From positions 236,603 through 300,602 of the forward strand of contig NZ_MUNM01000078.1 in assembly GCF_002286815.1 (NCBI RefSeq): a stretch of 64,000 bases of DNA, written 5' to 3'. Below, one piece after another: positions 35,008 to 42,779 of this stretch. The notes under the pieces are model-generated. The model searched no databases. It was given only the letters and a program-made list of their open reading frames with translations, and was not told the DNA's origin. The stretch comes from Pseudomonas sp. PICF141. GTDB lineage: Bacteria; Pseudomonadota; Gammaproteobacteria; Pseudomonadales; Pseudomonadaceae. Numbering within the stretch: position 1 is the first letter of the stretch; each line of letters opens with the position of its first letter. The translations under genes and the position numbers were made by a program.

Positions 35008-35041
35008 AACCGCCTGCGTCCTGCGCAGGCGGTTTTCTTTT
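35008..35041 (+). terminator. Hairpin with T-run before the second NlpC/P60 gene
   Basis: AACCGCCTGCG-TCCT-CGCAGGCGGTT followed by TTCTTTTCT. It can terminate transcripts from the first NlpC/P60 gene. Because a promoter lies just upstream, it may also act as an attenuator for the second. Confidence 0.8.
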
Positions 35042-35089
35042 CTGCCTTTTGGGTGGAAAAAGCCGCAGCCAGATCAGGATGTTCTGTTT

Positions 35090-35626
35090 ATGACGATGTC
35101 GGCCCGCCTCGCACTCATGTTTTTCGCAGCGCTGCTCAGCGCCTGCGCCAGCCGTACACCGCCACCTGCGCCGGTGGTTCGCGCTCCCATTGTTTTCGGT
35201 CCTTCCCAAGCCTTTTCCCCTGCGGCAGAAGACGTGCTGTTTCGCGCGCTGGGCCTGGTGGGAACACCTTATCGCTGGGGCGGCAACACGCCCGATTCCG
35301 GGTTCGATTGCAGCGGGCTGATCGGTTACGTTTATCGCGATGTCGCCGGCATTTCCTTACCGCGCTCTACCCGCGAGATGATCGGCATGCAAGCCCCCAG
35401 TGTTGGCAAGGAAGGCCTGCAAACCGGTGACCTGATTTTCTTCGCCACCAATGGCGGCTCCCAGGTCAGTCACGCCGGGATCTACGTCGGCGAAGGCCGC
35501 TTCGTCCACGCACCCGCCACGGGCGGCACGGTCAAGCTGGACAGCTTGTCCAAGGCCTATTGGCAGAAAGCCTATCTGAGCGCCAAGCGCGTCTTGCAAC
35601 CTGAGCATTTGGCACATAATCCGTAG
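35090..35626 (+). CDS. NlpC/P60 family lipoprotein peptidase (second copy)
   Basis: A 178-residue paralogue of the preceding protein, with a shorter linker. The lipobox LLSAC gives a lipidated Cys near position 19. The NlpC/P60 domain has FDCSGLIGY (Cys) and VSHAGIYVGE (His). The segment SLPRSTREMI is shared almost exactly with the first copy, so a tandem duplication is likely. ATGs at 35090 and 35096 are both possible. An intrinsic hairpin and promoter between the copies point to separate control. Confidence 0.9.
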   Translation: MTMSARLALMFFAALLSACASRTPPPAPVVRAPIVFGPSQAFSPAAEDVLFRALGLVGTPYRWGGNTPDSGFDCSGLIGYVYRDVAGISLPRSTREMIGMQAPSVGKEGLQTGDLIFFATNGGSQVSHAGIYVGEGRFVHAPATGGTVKLDSLSKAYWQKAYLSAKRVLQPEHLAHNP

Positions 35627-35687
35627 TTGTCATGAGCGCGCTTGAAGGATGACTCGCGCTGGGTGATAGGTTGGCGCTGTGCAAAGC

Positions 35688-35779
35688 TGTAGGAGCGAGG
35701 CTTTCCCGCGAAAGCGGTGTGTCAGTCGATATCAATGTTGACTGTGCTGCCGCCTTCGCGGGCAAGCCTCGCTCCTACG
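35688..35779. repeat. REPIN
   Basis: Inverted GTAGGAGCGAGGC units at 35688-35716 and 35750-35779 around a 33-bp spacer, between convergent genes. Confidence 0.85.
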
Positions 35780-35790
35780 ATCAGAGCTGA

Positions 35791-37098
35791 TTACTTAGCC
35801 GCGGACACGCGCCACACCTTGTTCCCCACATCATCCGCCACCAGCAAGCCTCCTTGCTGATCGATCACAACACCCACCGGCCGCCCCATCGCTTTTTCGT
35901 CGTCAGTGAGGAAGCCAGTAAGCACATCCACCGGCTGCCCGGTCGGTTTGCCGGCATTGAACGGCACGAAAATCACTTTATAGCCGCTGTGTGGCTTGCG
36001 GTTCCACGAGCCGTGTTGGCCGATGAAGGCGCCTTGGGTGAACGGTGCGGGCAACTTGCTGCCTTCGGCGAACGTCAGGCCCAGTGATGCGGTATGTGGC
36101 CCTACCGCGTAGTCCGGCGCAATCGCCTTGGCCACCAGATCGGGGTTTTGTGGCTCGACGCGAATGTCGACGTGCTGGCCGTAATAACTGTAAGGCCAGC
36201 CGTAGAACCCGCCATCCTTCACGGAGGTGATGTAGTCCGGCACCAGATCGCTGCCGATTTCGTCGCGCTCGTTGACGGCGGTCCACAGGGCGCCGCTTTG
36301 CGGTTCCCAGGCCAGGCCGTTTGGATTGCGAATCCCTGAAGCGAAAATGCGATGGTTGCCGGTGGCACGGTCCACCTCCCAGATCGCCGCGCGGCCTTGC
36401 TCCTGATCCATGCCGTTTTCACCGATGTTGCTGTTCGAACCCACAGTGACGTATAGCTTGCTGCCATCCTTGCTGGCGATGACGTTTTTGGTCCAATGGT
36501 GATTCAGTGTGCCGCCCGGCAGATCGACCACCTTGATGGGCTGTGACTTGATCGCCGTCTCACCGTTTTCATAGTGGAAGCGCAGCAGACGATCAGTGTC
36601 GGCGACGTACAGGTCCTTGCCGACCAGGGTCATGCCGAAGGGCGAATTAAGGTTTTCCAGGAAGACCGTGCGGGTTTCGGCCACGCCATCGTGGTCCTTG
36701 TCCCGCAGCAGGGTGATGCGGTTCGGGCTAGGGACGCCGGCACCGGCGCGGCCCATGACCTTGCCCATGACCCAGCCGCGAATGCCTCGGCCAGGTTTGG
36801 GCGGTGCGTTGGTTTCGGCTACCAGTACATCGCCGTTGGGCAGCACGTACAGCCAGCGCGGGTGCTCGAGGCCTTCGGCAAACGCTGCCACTTGAGTCCC
36901 TGGTGCGGCGACAGGTTTCTTGCCTTCAGGCCAGCCGATCGCCGGGGCGATGTTCACCGTCGGGATCAGTGTTTTATTCGGTTCTGGCAGCTTGGGCGAA
37001 GGGCCTGTGCCGTCCGAGACTTGCAGGCTGGAGGTGTCACCACAGGCGGCGAGCCCTCCGGCGAGCGCGATAACGAAAGCGAGCTGGGATTTGCGCAT
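35791..37098 (-). CDS. PQQ-dependent sugar dehydrogenase-like lipoprotein (sorbosone dehydrogenase family)
   Basis: A 435-residue beta-propeller protein with a lipoprotein signal (MRKSQLAFVIALAGGLAAC, Cys 19). The body reads as repeated propeller blades, with segments such as LEHPRWLYVLPNGDVLVAET, NSPFGMTLVGKDLYVADTD and IRNPNGLAWEPQSGALW. These are typical of the soluble-glucose/sorbosone dehydrogenase fold (PQQ- and Ca-binding). It should oxidise an aldose or related sugar at the periplasmic face of a membrane. No PQQ synthesis genes are in the window, and the substrate is unknown. Confidence 0.8.
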   Translation of the reverse strand: MRKSQLAFVIALAGGLAACGDTSSLQVSDGTGPSPKLPEPNKTLIPTVNIAPAIGWPEGKKPVAAPGTQVAAFAEGLEHPRWLYVLPNGDVLVAETNAPPKPGRGIRGWVMGKVMGRAGAGVPSPNRITLLRDKDHDGVAETRTVFLENLNSPFGMTLVGKDLYVADTDRLLRFHYENGETAIKSQPIKVVDLPGGTLNHHWTKNVIASKDGSKLYVTVGSNSNIGENGMDQEQGRAAIWEVDRATGNHRIFASGIRNPNGLAWEPQSGALWTAVNERDEIGSDLVPDYITSVKDGGFYGWPYSYYGQHVDIRVEPQNPDLVAKAIAPDYAVGPHTASLGLTFAEGSKLPAPFTQGAFIGQHGSWNRKPHSGYKVIFVPFNAGKPTGQPVDVLTGFLTDDEKAMGRPVGVVIDQQGGLLVADDVGNKVWRVSAAK

Positions 37099-37166
37099 TA
37101 CTGATCTTCCCTATGAATGCATTGAAGTAATCATAGAGAAGCGTAGACGCCCGATGGTTCAACCGG

Positions 37167-37751
37167 TCAGCCGCGGGCTTCCTTGAGCACAATAGCGATG
37201 CCCGGATGGTAGTTGCCGGCTTCATTGCGCAACTTGCGGTAGGCGTAAGGGAAATACCAGGCCACGGCGCAGGTGTGTTCCTTTTGCAGGTCATCGACCA
37301 TGTCCTGGAGTTCCTCCGGGGTGGCGCTGTGCTGGGCTTTTTGTGGCGCGACAAACAGACAGCCGAGTTTCAGATCGCTGGCGTAGCTGATTCGCTTCGC
37401 ATCACTGGTGATGTCCGCCAGCGCCTGGGTCAGGTTCAGGCTATTGACCCGTGGCCAGCGCTGGGTGGCCTGCAGATACGCGCGCTCTTCGCTGCTGGCG
37501 ATAAACAGATCGGCCCGGGCGTTGCGTTCGCCTTCTTCGATCTGTTTGCGGGTCGACGTTTGTGTCAGCGTGACCATTTCTGCCATCCAGGCTGCGGCGG
37601 AAAGCAGGCCGAGGTTGGCGTTTTCGTCGTGCCAGTAAGGCGTATCGTTATCGCCGCGCACGGCGTTGTAGCGGTCGATACAGTCAAACCAGCGTTCCAG
37701 CACAGGCCGCAGGAATTCCAGCTTCGGATTGCTGATGATCATGCCTTGCAT
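37167..37751 (-). CDS. Conserved protein of unknown function
   Basis: A 194-residue soluble protein that I do not recognise. The start at 37751 (MQGMIISNPKLEFLRP) is chosen because AAGGGTGAG lies 6-8 bp upstream; an in-frame ATG exists further upstream at 37820. It has no signal peptide or membrane helix. Visible features are a tryptophan-rich N-terminal part (ERWFDCIDRYN, PYWHDENANLGLLSAAAWMAEM), a charged middle and a C-terminal half with LKLGCLFVAPQ and CAVAWYFPYAYRKL. It is 68 bp upstream of the sugar dehydrogenase gene on the same strand and divergent from the B12 riboswitch. Confidence 0.6.
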   Translation of the reverse strand: MQGMIISNPKLEFLRPVLERWFDCIDRYNAVRGDNDTPYWHDENANLGLLSAAAWMAEMVTLTQTSTRKQIEEGERNARADLFIASSEERAYLQATQRWPRVNSLNLTQALADITSDAKRISYASDLKLGCLFVAPQKAQHSATPEELQDMVDDLQKEHTCAVAWYFPYAYRKLRNEAGNYHPGIAIVLKEARG

Positions 37752-37918
37752 GTGGCTCACCCTTGTTATTGTGTTGTCAGGTTGTGGCTCTTTGATATCA
37801 CTGCTGACAGTGTGGCACAAGATTGGCGTCAGTTAATTGATCGATGGCAGTTATTCGCTCAGCGGTGTCCCGGCTTTAATTGACGCTCCACCCCCAACCC
37901 TCTAACCTTCGCGGCTTG

Positions 37919-38141
37919 TTTCAGGTGCTCTGTGACCTTGGTCGACAGAGTGAAACAGGGAAGCCGGTGAGTGAATTTCTTCCAGCGAAGAATGATCACG
38001 ATCCCGGCGCTGCCCCCGCAACGGTAAATGAGTAAAAGCTGCGCGAGGGCCTGATGACAGGCCCTAGCCACTGTGTCGACTGTCGACATGGGAAGGCGCG
38101 CAGTCAGGCGCAAGCCGCTCATGAGCCCGGAGACCGGCCTG
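37919..38141 (+). ncRNA. Cobalamin (AdoCbl) riboswitch
   Basis: The conserved elements occur in order: GAAACAGGGAAGCCGGTG near 37953, CCCGGCGCTGCCCCCGCAACGGTAA at about 38003-38027, the AGCCACTG segment near 38066, GGGAAGGCG near 38089 and the B12-box-like AGCCCGGAGACCGGCCTG at 38124-38141. This is a class-I cobalamin riboswitch. It lies about 100 bp before cobO and should lower expression of the whole cob operon when adenosylcobalamin is abundant. Confidence 0.93.
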
Positions 38142-38237
38142 ATTCATCCAACGGCATCACGGTGGGCGATGCCAGGCTTCTTGCCGTCTATTCTTGTGCC
38201 TGCCCGCCGTTATCCAGCCTCAACGGAGAGCTCCCCC

Positions 38238-38849
38238 ATGACTGATACTCCCGATCGTGACGAACGCCATCTGGCGCGCATGCTGCGCAAAAAAGCGGTG
38301 ATCGACGAACGCATCGCCAATTCGCCGAATGAATGCGGTTTGCTGCTGGTGCTCTCCGGCAACGGCAAAGGCAAGAGCAGTTCGGCGTTCGGCATGCTTG
38401 CGCGGGCCATGGGCCACGGCATGCAGTGCGGCGTGGTGCAGTTCATCAAGGGGCGCAACAGCACCGGCGAGGAGCTGTTCTTCCGGCGCTTTGCGGAGCA
38501 GGTGCGTTTTCATGTGATGGGCGAAGGCTTCACCTGGGAAACCCAGGATCGCCAGCGTGACATCGCCGCCGCCGAAGCCGCTTGGGCGGTGTCCCGCGAA
38601 CTGCTGCGCGATCCGGCCATTGGCCTGGTGGTGCTCGATGAATTGAACATTGCCCTCAAGCACGGCTACCTGGATCTCGATCAGGTGCTCAGCGATTTGC
38701 AGGCGCGTCCGCCGATGCAGCACGTGGTGGTCACGGGTCGTGGCGCCAAACCGGAGATGATCGATCTGGCCGACACCGTCACTGAAATGGGCATGATCAA
38801 ACACGCCTTCCAGGCCGGAATCAAAGCGCAAAAAGGCGTCGAGTTGTGA
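38238..38849 (+). CDS. cobO: Cob(I)yrinic acid a,c-diamide adenosyltransferase
   Basis: A 203-residue CobA/CobO/BtuR-type adenosyltransferase. The P-loop GNGKGKSSSAFG near residue 40 binds ATP in the reversed orientation known for this family. VLDELNIALKHGYLD and VTGRGAKPEMIDLADTVTEM complete the signature. It attaches the 5'-deoxyadenosyl group to the cobalt of reduced corrinoids. The ATG at 38238 has GGAGAG upstream and comes right after the riboswitch, making it the first gene of the cob operon. Confidence 0.95.
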   Translation: MTDTPDRDERHLARMLRKKAVIDERIANSPNECGLLLVLSGNGKGKSSSAFGMLARAMGHGMQCGVVQFIKGRNSTGEELFFRRFAEQVRFHVMGEGFTWETQDRQRDIAAAEAAWAVSRELLRDPAIGLVVLDELNIALKHGYLDLDQVLSDLQARPPMQHVVVTGRGAKPEMIDLADTVTEMGMIKHAFQAGIKAQKGVEL

Positions 38850-38859
38850 ACTGCACTTT

Positions 38860-40242
38860 ATGAATAGCCATCGTCAATGCCCGGCGGTCCTGATCGCCGC
38901 GCCGGCCTCCGGTCAGGGCAAGACCACCGTCACCGCCGCGCTCGCCCGTTTGCATCGTAATCAGGGGCGCAAGGTTCGCGTGTTCAAATGCGGCCCGGAC
39001 TTTCTCGACCCGATGATTCTCGAGCGCGCCAGCGGCGCGCCGGTCTATCAACTCGACATGTGGATGGTCGGCGAACAGGAAAGCCGGCGTCTGTTGTGGG
39101 AAGCCGCTGGCGAAGCCGACCTGATCCTCATCGAAGGCGTCATGGGGCTGTTCGACGGTACGCCGTCCAGTGCCGACCTGGCGCGGCACTTCGGCGTGCC
39201 GGTGCTCGGCGTGATCGACGGCACCGCCATGGCCCAGACCTTTGGCGCGCTGGCCCTGGGCCTTGCGCGTTATCAGCCGGATTTGCCGTTTGCCGGTGTG
39301 CTGGCCAATCGGGTCGGCACCGTGCGCCATGCGCAATTGCTCGAAGGCAGCCTGACTGAAGGTTTGCGCTGGTACGGCGCGCTGTCCCGGGAGACCGGGA
39401 TCGAATTGCCGAGTCGGCATCTCGGCCTGGTTCAGGCCAGTGAATTGAATGATCTCGACCTGCGTCTCGATGCGGCGGCCGACTCATTAGCCAGCAGTTG
39501 CGACGTGGCGCTGCCGCCAGCCGTGGAATTCGCCGCGCCTGAAATGATCGCCGCCGAACCGTTGCTGGCCGGTGTGCGGATTGCCGTGGCGCGGGACGAA
39601 GCGTTCGCGTTTACCTACGGCGCGAGCCTGGATTTGCTGCGGGCCATGGGCGCCGAATTGACGTTCTTTTCGCCGATCCGCGACAGCGAGTTACCTGAGG
39701 CAGACAGCCTCTATCTGCCGGGCGGCTATCCCGAATTGCACCATGTGGCGTTGTCACAAAACACGTCGATGCTGACCGCGATCCGCGCGCACCACGCGGC
39801 GGGCAAACCGTTGCTGGCCGAGTGTGGCGGCATGCTGTATTTGCTGGATTCCTTGACCGATGTCGAGGGCACTCGCGCTGAACTGGTTGGCTTGCTGGCC
39901 GGTGAAGCAGTGATGCAGAAGCGTCTTGCCGCGTTGGCCTTGCAGGCGGTCGAATTGCCGGAAGGTTTGTTGCGTGGCCACACCTATCACCACTCGCTGA
40001 CCAGCACCGGGCTTGAGCCGATTGCCCGAGGTTTGAGCCCCAATGGCGGGCGAGGGGCGGAAGCGGTTTATCGTGAGGGGCGGATGACGGCTTCTTATGT
40101 GCACTTTTATTTCCCGTCCAATCCATCGGCGATTGCCGCGCTGTTTGTGCCTGACCTTAAGACCGCCATCGCGGGCAAGCCCGCTCCCACAGGGGAATGC
40201 AATTCAAATGTGGGAGCGAGCCTGCTCGCGAAGAGGCCATGA
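38860..40242 (+). CDS. cobB: Cobyrinate a,c-diamide synthase, with a REP-encoded C-terminal tail
   Basis: A 460-residue glutamine-dependent amidotransferase. The N-terminal domain is of the dethiobiotin-synthetase type with P-loop APASGQGKTTVT, and LIEGVMGLFDG follows. The C-terminal class-I-like glutaminase domain has the cysteine in LLAECGGMLYLLD and a conserved HTYHHS. It amidates the a and c side chains of cobyrinate. The last 26 or so residues (from about TAIAGKPAPTG to ASLLAKRP) are encoded by a REP pair at 40163-40237 and have no family counterpart. Normal proteins end near PDL. The stop overlaps the bluB start. Confidence 0.92.
   Translation: MNSHRQCPAVLIAAPASGQGKTTVTAALARLHRNQGRKVRVFKCGPDFLDPMILERASGAPVYQLDMWMVGEQESRRLLWEAAGEADLILIEGVMGLFDGTPSSADLARHFGVPVLGVIDGTAMAQTFGALALGLARYQPDLPFAGVLANRVGTVRHAQLLEGSLTEGLRWYGALSRETGIELPSRHLGLVQASELNDLDLRLDAAADSLASSCDVALPPAVEFAAPEMIAAEPLLAGVRIAVARDEAFAFTYGASLDLLRAMGAELTFFSPIRDSELPEADSLYLPGGYPELHHVALSQNTSMLTAIRAHHAAGKPLLAECGGMLYLLDSLTDVEGTRAELVGLLAGEAVMQKRLAALALQAVELPEGLLRGHTYHHSLTSTGLEPIARGLSPNGGRGAEAVYREGRMTASYVHFYFPSNPSAIAALFVPDLKTAIAGKPAPTGECNSNVGASLLAKRP
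40163..40237. repeat. REPIN embedded in the 3' end of cobB
   Basis: Inverted units CGGGCAAGCCCGCTCCCACA (left) and TGTGGGAGCGAGCCTGCTCG (right) with a 16-bp spacer. The pair is read through in frame as the end of cobB. Its last bases (AAGAGG) also lie at the ribosome-site position for bluB. Confidence 0.9.
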
Positions 40243-40889
40243 CCGACAACACATTTTCCGAAGCCGAACGCGCAGCCGTTTACCGAGCCATCGCCGAGCG
40301 CCGCGACATGCGGCACTTCAGCGGCGGCTCGGTCGAACCCGAGTTATTGAGGCGTCTGCTCGAAGCCGCGCACCAGGCGCCGAGTGTCGGCCTGATGCAG
40401 CCCTGGCGTTTCATCCGCATCAGCGACCGGGCCCTGCGCGGCAAGATCCAGCAACTGGTGGAAGAGGAACGCATCCGCACTGCCGACGCCCTCGGCGAGC
40501 GCTCCGACGAATTCATGAAGCTCAAGGTCGAAGGCATCAGCGACTGCGCCGAGGTGCTGGTCGCTGCAATGATGGACGATCGTGAACGGCACATTTTCGG
40601 CCGTCGTACATTGCCTGAAATGGACATCGCGTCGCTGTCCTGCGCCATCCAGAACCTTTGGCTCGCATCCCGCGCCGAAGGCCTGGGCATGGGCTGGGTG
40701 TCATTGTTCGAGCCACAAGCGCTGGCGGATTTGCTGGGGTTGCCGATCGGGGCCAAGCCTTTGGCCGTTCTTTGCCTGGGGCCGGTCAAGGAATTCTACC
40801 CAGCGCCCATGCTGGTACTCGAAGGCTGGGCGCAGACGCGTCCACTCAGCGAGTTGTTGTATGAAAATTACTGGGGAGAGAGTCAATGA
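40239..40889 (+). CDS. bluB: 5,6-dimethylbenzimidazole synthase
   Basis: A 216-residue flavoenzyme of the nitroreductase fold. The N-terminal RRDMRHFSGG and APSVGLMQPWRF segments form the FMN site of BluB. It cannibalises reduced FMN with oxygen to make DMB, the lower ligand of B12, so the organism makes its own ligand aerobically. The ATG at 40239 lies inside the cobB stop (ATGA), with AAGAGG only two bases upstream, supplied by the REP element. Confidence 0.93.
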   Translation: MTDNTFSEAERAAVYRAIAERRDMRHFSGGSVEPELLRRLLEAAHQAPSVGLMQPWRFIRISDRALRGKIQQLVEEERIRTADALGERSDEFMKLKVEGISDCAEVLVAAMMDDRERHIFGRRTLPEMDIASLSCAIQNLWLASRAEGLGMGWVSLFEPQALADLLGLPIGAKPLAVLCLGPVKEFYPAPMLVLEGWAQTRPLSELLYENYWGESQ

Positions 40890-41794
40890 GTGTGGCGTTG
40901 TTGAGTGTCGCCGCGGTCGCGCTGGATGCGCTGCTGGGTGAACCCAAACGCTGGCATCCGCTGGTGGCGTTCGGTCGTTTTGCCGATCGCATCGAGCAAC
41001 GTTTCAACTCCGGTGGCCGTGGCTGGCGCAGTCACGGCGTCACGGCCTGGGTGATGGCGGTCGTGCCGCTGACTTTGCTGGCCACCGCACTTTCCTGGGC
41101 ACCTTATATCGGTTGGATCGTCGAGATTCTCCTGCTCTATTGCGCTCTTGGCATGCGCAGCCTTGGTGAGCACGTTGAGCCGGTGGCCAAGGCCCTGCGC
41201 GGCGATGATCTGGGGGAGGCGCGCAAACGCGTCAGCTATCTGGTCAGCCGTCAGACCAGCGAACTGGATGAAACCGACGTCGCCCGCGCCGCCACCGAAT
41301 CGGTGCTGGAGAACGGCAGCGATGCGGTGTTCGCCGCGTTGTTCTGGTTTGCCGTGGCGGGTGCGCCCGGCGTGGTGCTCTATCGCCTGAGCAACACCCT
41401 CGATGCGATGTGGGGTTATCGCAACGATCGCTTCGAACGCTTCGGTTGGGCCGCGGCGAAAATCGATGATGTTCTGAACTACATTCCCGCACGCCTGGTG
41501 GCATTGACCTACGCGCTGCTGGGCAAAACCCGACTGGCGTTGAAATGCTGGCGTACCCAGGGCCCGACCTGGGACAGCCCGAATGCCGGGCCGGTGATGG
41601 CGGCCGGTGCAGGTGCGCTGGGTGTCGAGTTGGGCGGGGCGGCGATTTATCACGGTGAACTGCATCAGCGTCCGCCGTTGGGCGAAGGTGTGCCGGCGGA
41701 CGCCGATTCCATCGAGCGTGGCTGGCAATTGGTCCAGCGCGGGGTATGGTTATGGCTGCTGATTCTTTGTGTGGGGGCGCAGTTTTATGCTTGA
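40886..41794 (+). CDS. cobD: Adenosylcobinamide-phosphate synthase (CbiB/CobD)
   Basis: A 302-residue inner-membrane protein with several helices. The family signatures ALDALLGEPKRWHPLVAFG at the start and ATESVLENGSDAVFAALFW in the middle are clear. It joins adenosylcobyrate to the aminopropanol phosphate arm. It overlaps bluB by 4 bp (ATGA) and cobC by 8 bp. Named cobD by Pseudomonas usage, equivalent to cbiB in enterics. Confidence 0.94.
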   Translation: MSVALLSVAAVALDALLGEPKRWHPLVAFGRFADRIEQRFNSGGRGWRSHGVTAWVMAVVPLTLLATALSWAPYIGWIVEILLLYCALGMRSLGEHVEPVAKALRGDDLGEARKRVSYLVSRQTSELDETDVARAATESVLENGSDAVFAALFWFAVAGAPGVVLYRLSNTLDAMWGYRNDRFERFGWAAAKIDDVLNYIPARLVALTYALLGKTRLALKCWRTQGPTWDSPNAGPVMAAGAGALGVELGGAAIYHGELHQRPPLGEGVPADADSIERGWQLVQRGVWLWLLILCVGAQFYA

Positions 41795-42779
41795 GCACGG
41801 TGGTCGCTTGCGCAAGGCGGCGCTTGAATACGGCATTGCCGAAGCCGATTGGCTCGACCTGTCCAGTGGCCTCGCGCCTTGGCCATTCCCGGTCCCGGAC
41901 ATCCCGCTGCGGGCCTGGGCGCGGTTACCGGAAACCGATGACGGTCTGGAGCAGGCTGCCTGCGACTATTACGGTGCGGCTCAGGTATTGCCGGTGGCCG
42001 GTTCGCAAATGGCGATCCAGTTGCTGCCGCGATTGCGCCGGCCCGGCAAGGTCGGCGTGCTGGCGCCGTGTTACGCCGAACACGCCGAAGCCTGGCGTCG
42101 CAATGGTTATATCGTGCGCGAAGTGCTGGTGTCGGAAGTCGATTTCTTTCTCGACAGCCTCGACGTGCTGGTGGTGGTCAACCCGAACAATCCCACAGGG
42201 TTGAGCCTGACCCCGGCTCGCCTGCTGGATTGGCATGCGCGGCTGGCCCAGCGTGGTGGCTGGCTGGTGGTGGACGAGGCGTTCATGGATAACACGCCGC
42301 ATTTGAGCCTGGCGCCGTTTACCCATCAGACCGGATTGATCGTGCTGCGCTCCTTCGGCAAATTCTTCGGCCTGGCCGGTGTGCGACTGGGGTTTGTGCT
42401 GGCCGAGCGCAAGTTGCTCAAACTGCTGGCCGAACAGGTCGGGCCCTGGGCGGTCAGCGGTCCGACACGAGTGCTGGGCCAGGCGTGCCTGACGGATACG
42501 CACGGGCACACTCGACAGCGCATTCGTACGGACGAGGCTGGCGAGCGTCTGGCGTTGCTGCTTGAACAGTACGGTTTCAAACCCCAGGGCGGCTGCGCAT
42601 TATTTCAATGGCTGATCACTGAATCTGCCCAAGCGCTGCACGAATTCATGGCCCGGCGCGGCATTCTGCTGCGGTTGTTCACCCACAACAGCAGCGTGCG
42701 GTTCGGCTTGCCCGCCGATGAAGCGGATTGGCTGCGTCTTGAGCAAGCGCTCGAAGCCTACGTCAAGGACGCGCAATGA
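41787..42779 (+). CDS. cobC: Threonine-phosphate decarboxylase-type PLP enzyme
   Basis: A 330-residue fold-type I aminotransferase-like protein. VVVNPNNPTGLSL and the PLP lysine in LRSFGKFFGLAGVRLG are visible. By family it makes the (R)-1-amino-2-propanol phosphate arm from threonine phosphate for CobD. It equals CobD of Salmonella and CobC of Pseudomonas denitrificans. The ATG at 41787 starts MLEHGGRLRKAA and lies within the end of cobD; an upstream in-frame GTG is less likely. Confidence 0.92.
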   Translation: MLEHGGRLRKAALEYGIAEADWLDLSSGLAPWPFPVPDIPLRAWARLPETDDGLEQAACDYYGAAQVLPVAGSQMAIQLLPRLRRPGKVGVLAPCYAEHAEAWRRNGYIVREVLVSEVDFFLDSLDVLVVVNPNNPTGLSLTPARLLDWHARLAQRGGWLVVDEAFMDNTPHLSLAPFTHQTGLIVLRSFGKFFGLAGVRLGFVLAERKLLKLLAEQVGPWAVSGPTRVLGQACLTDTHGHTRQRIRTDEAGERLALLLEQYGFKPQGGCALFQWLITESAQALHEFMARRGILLRLFTHNSSVRFGLPADEADWLRLEQALEAYVKDAQ

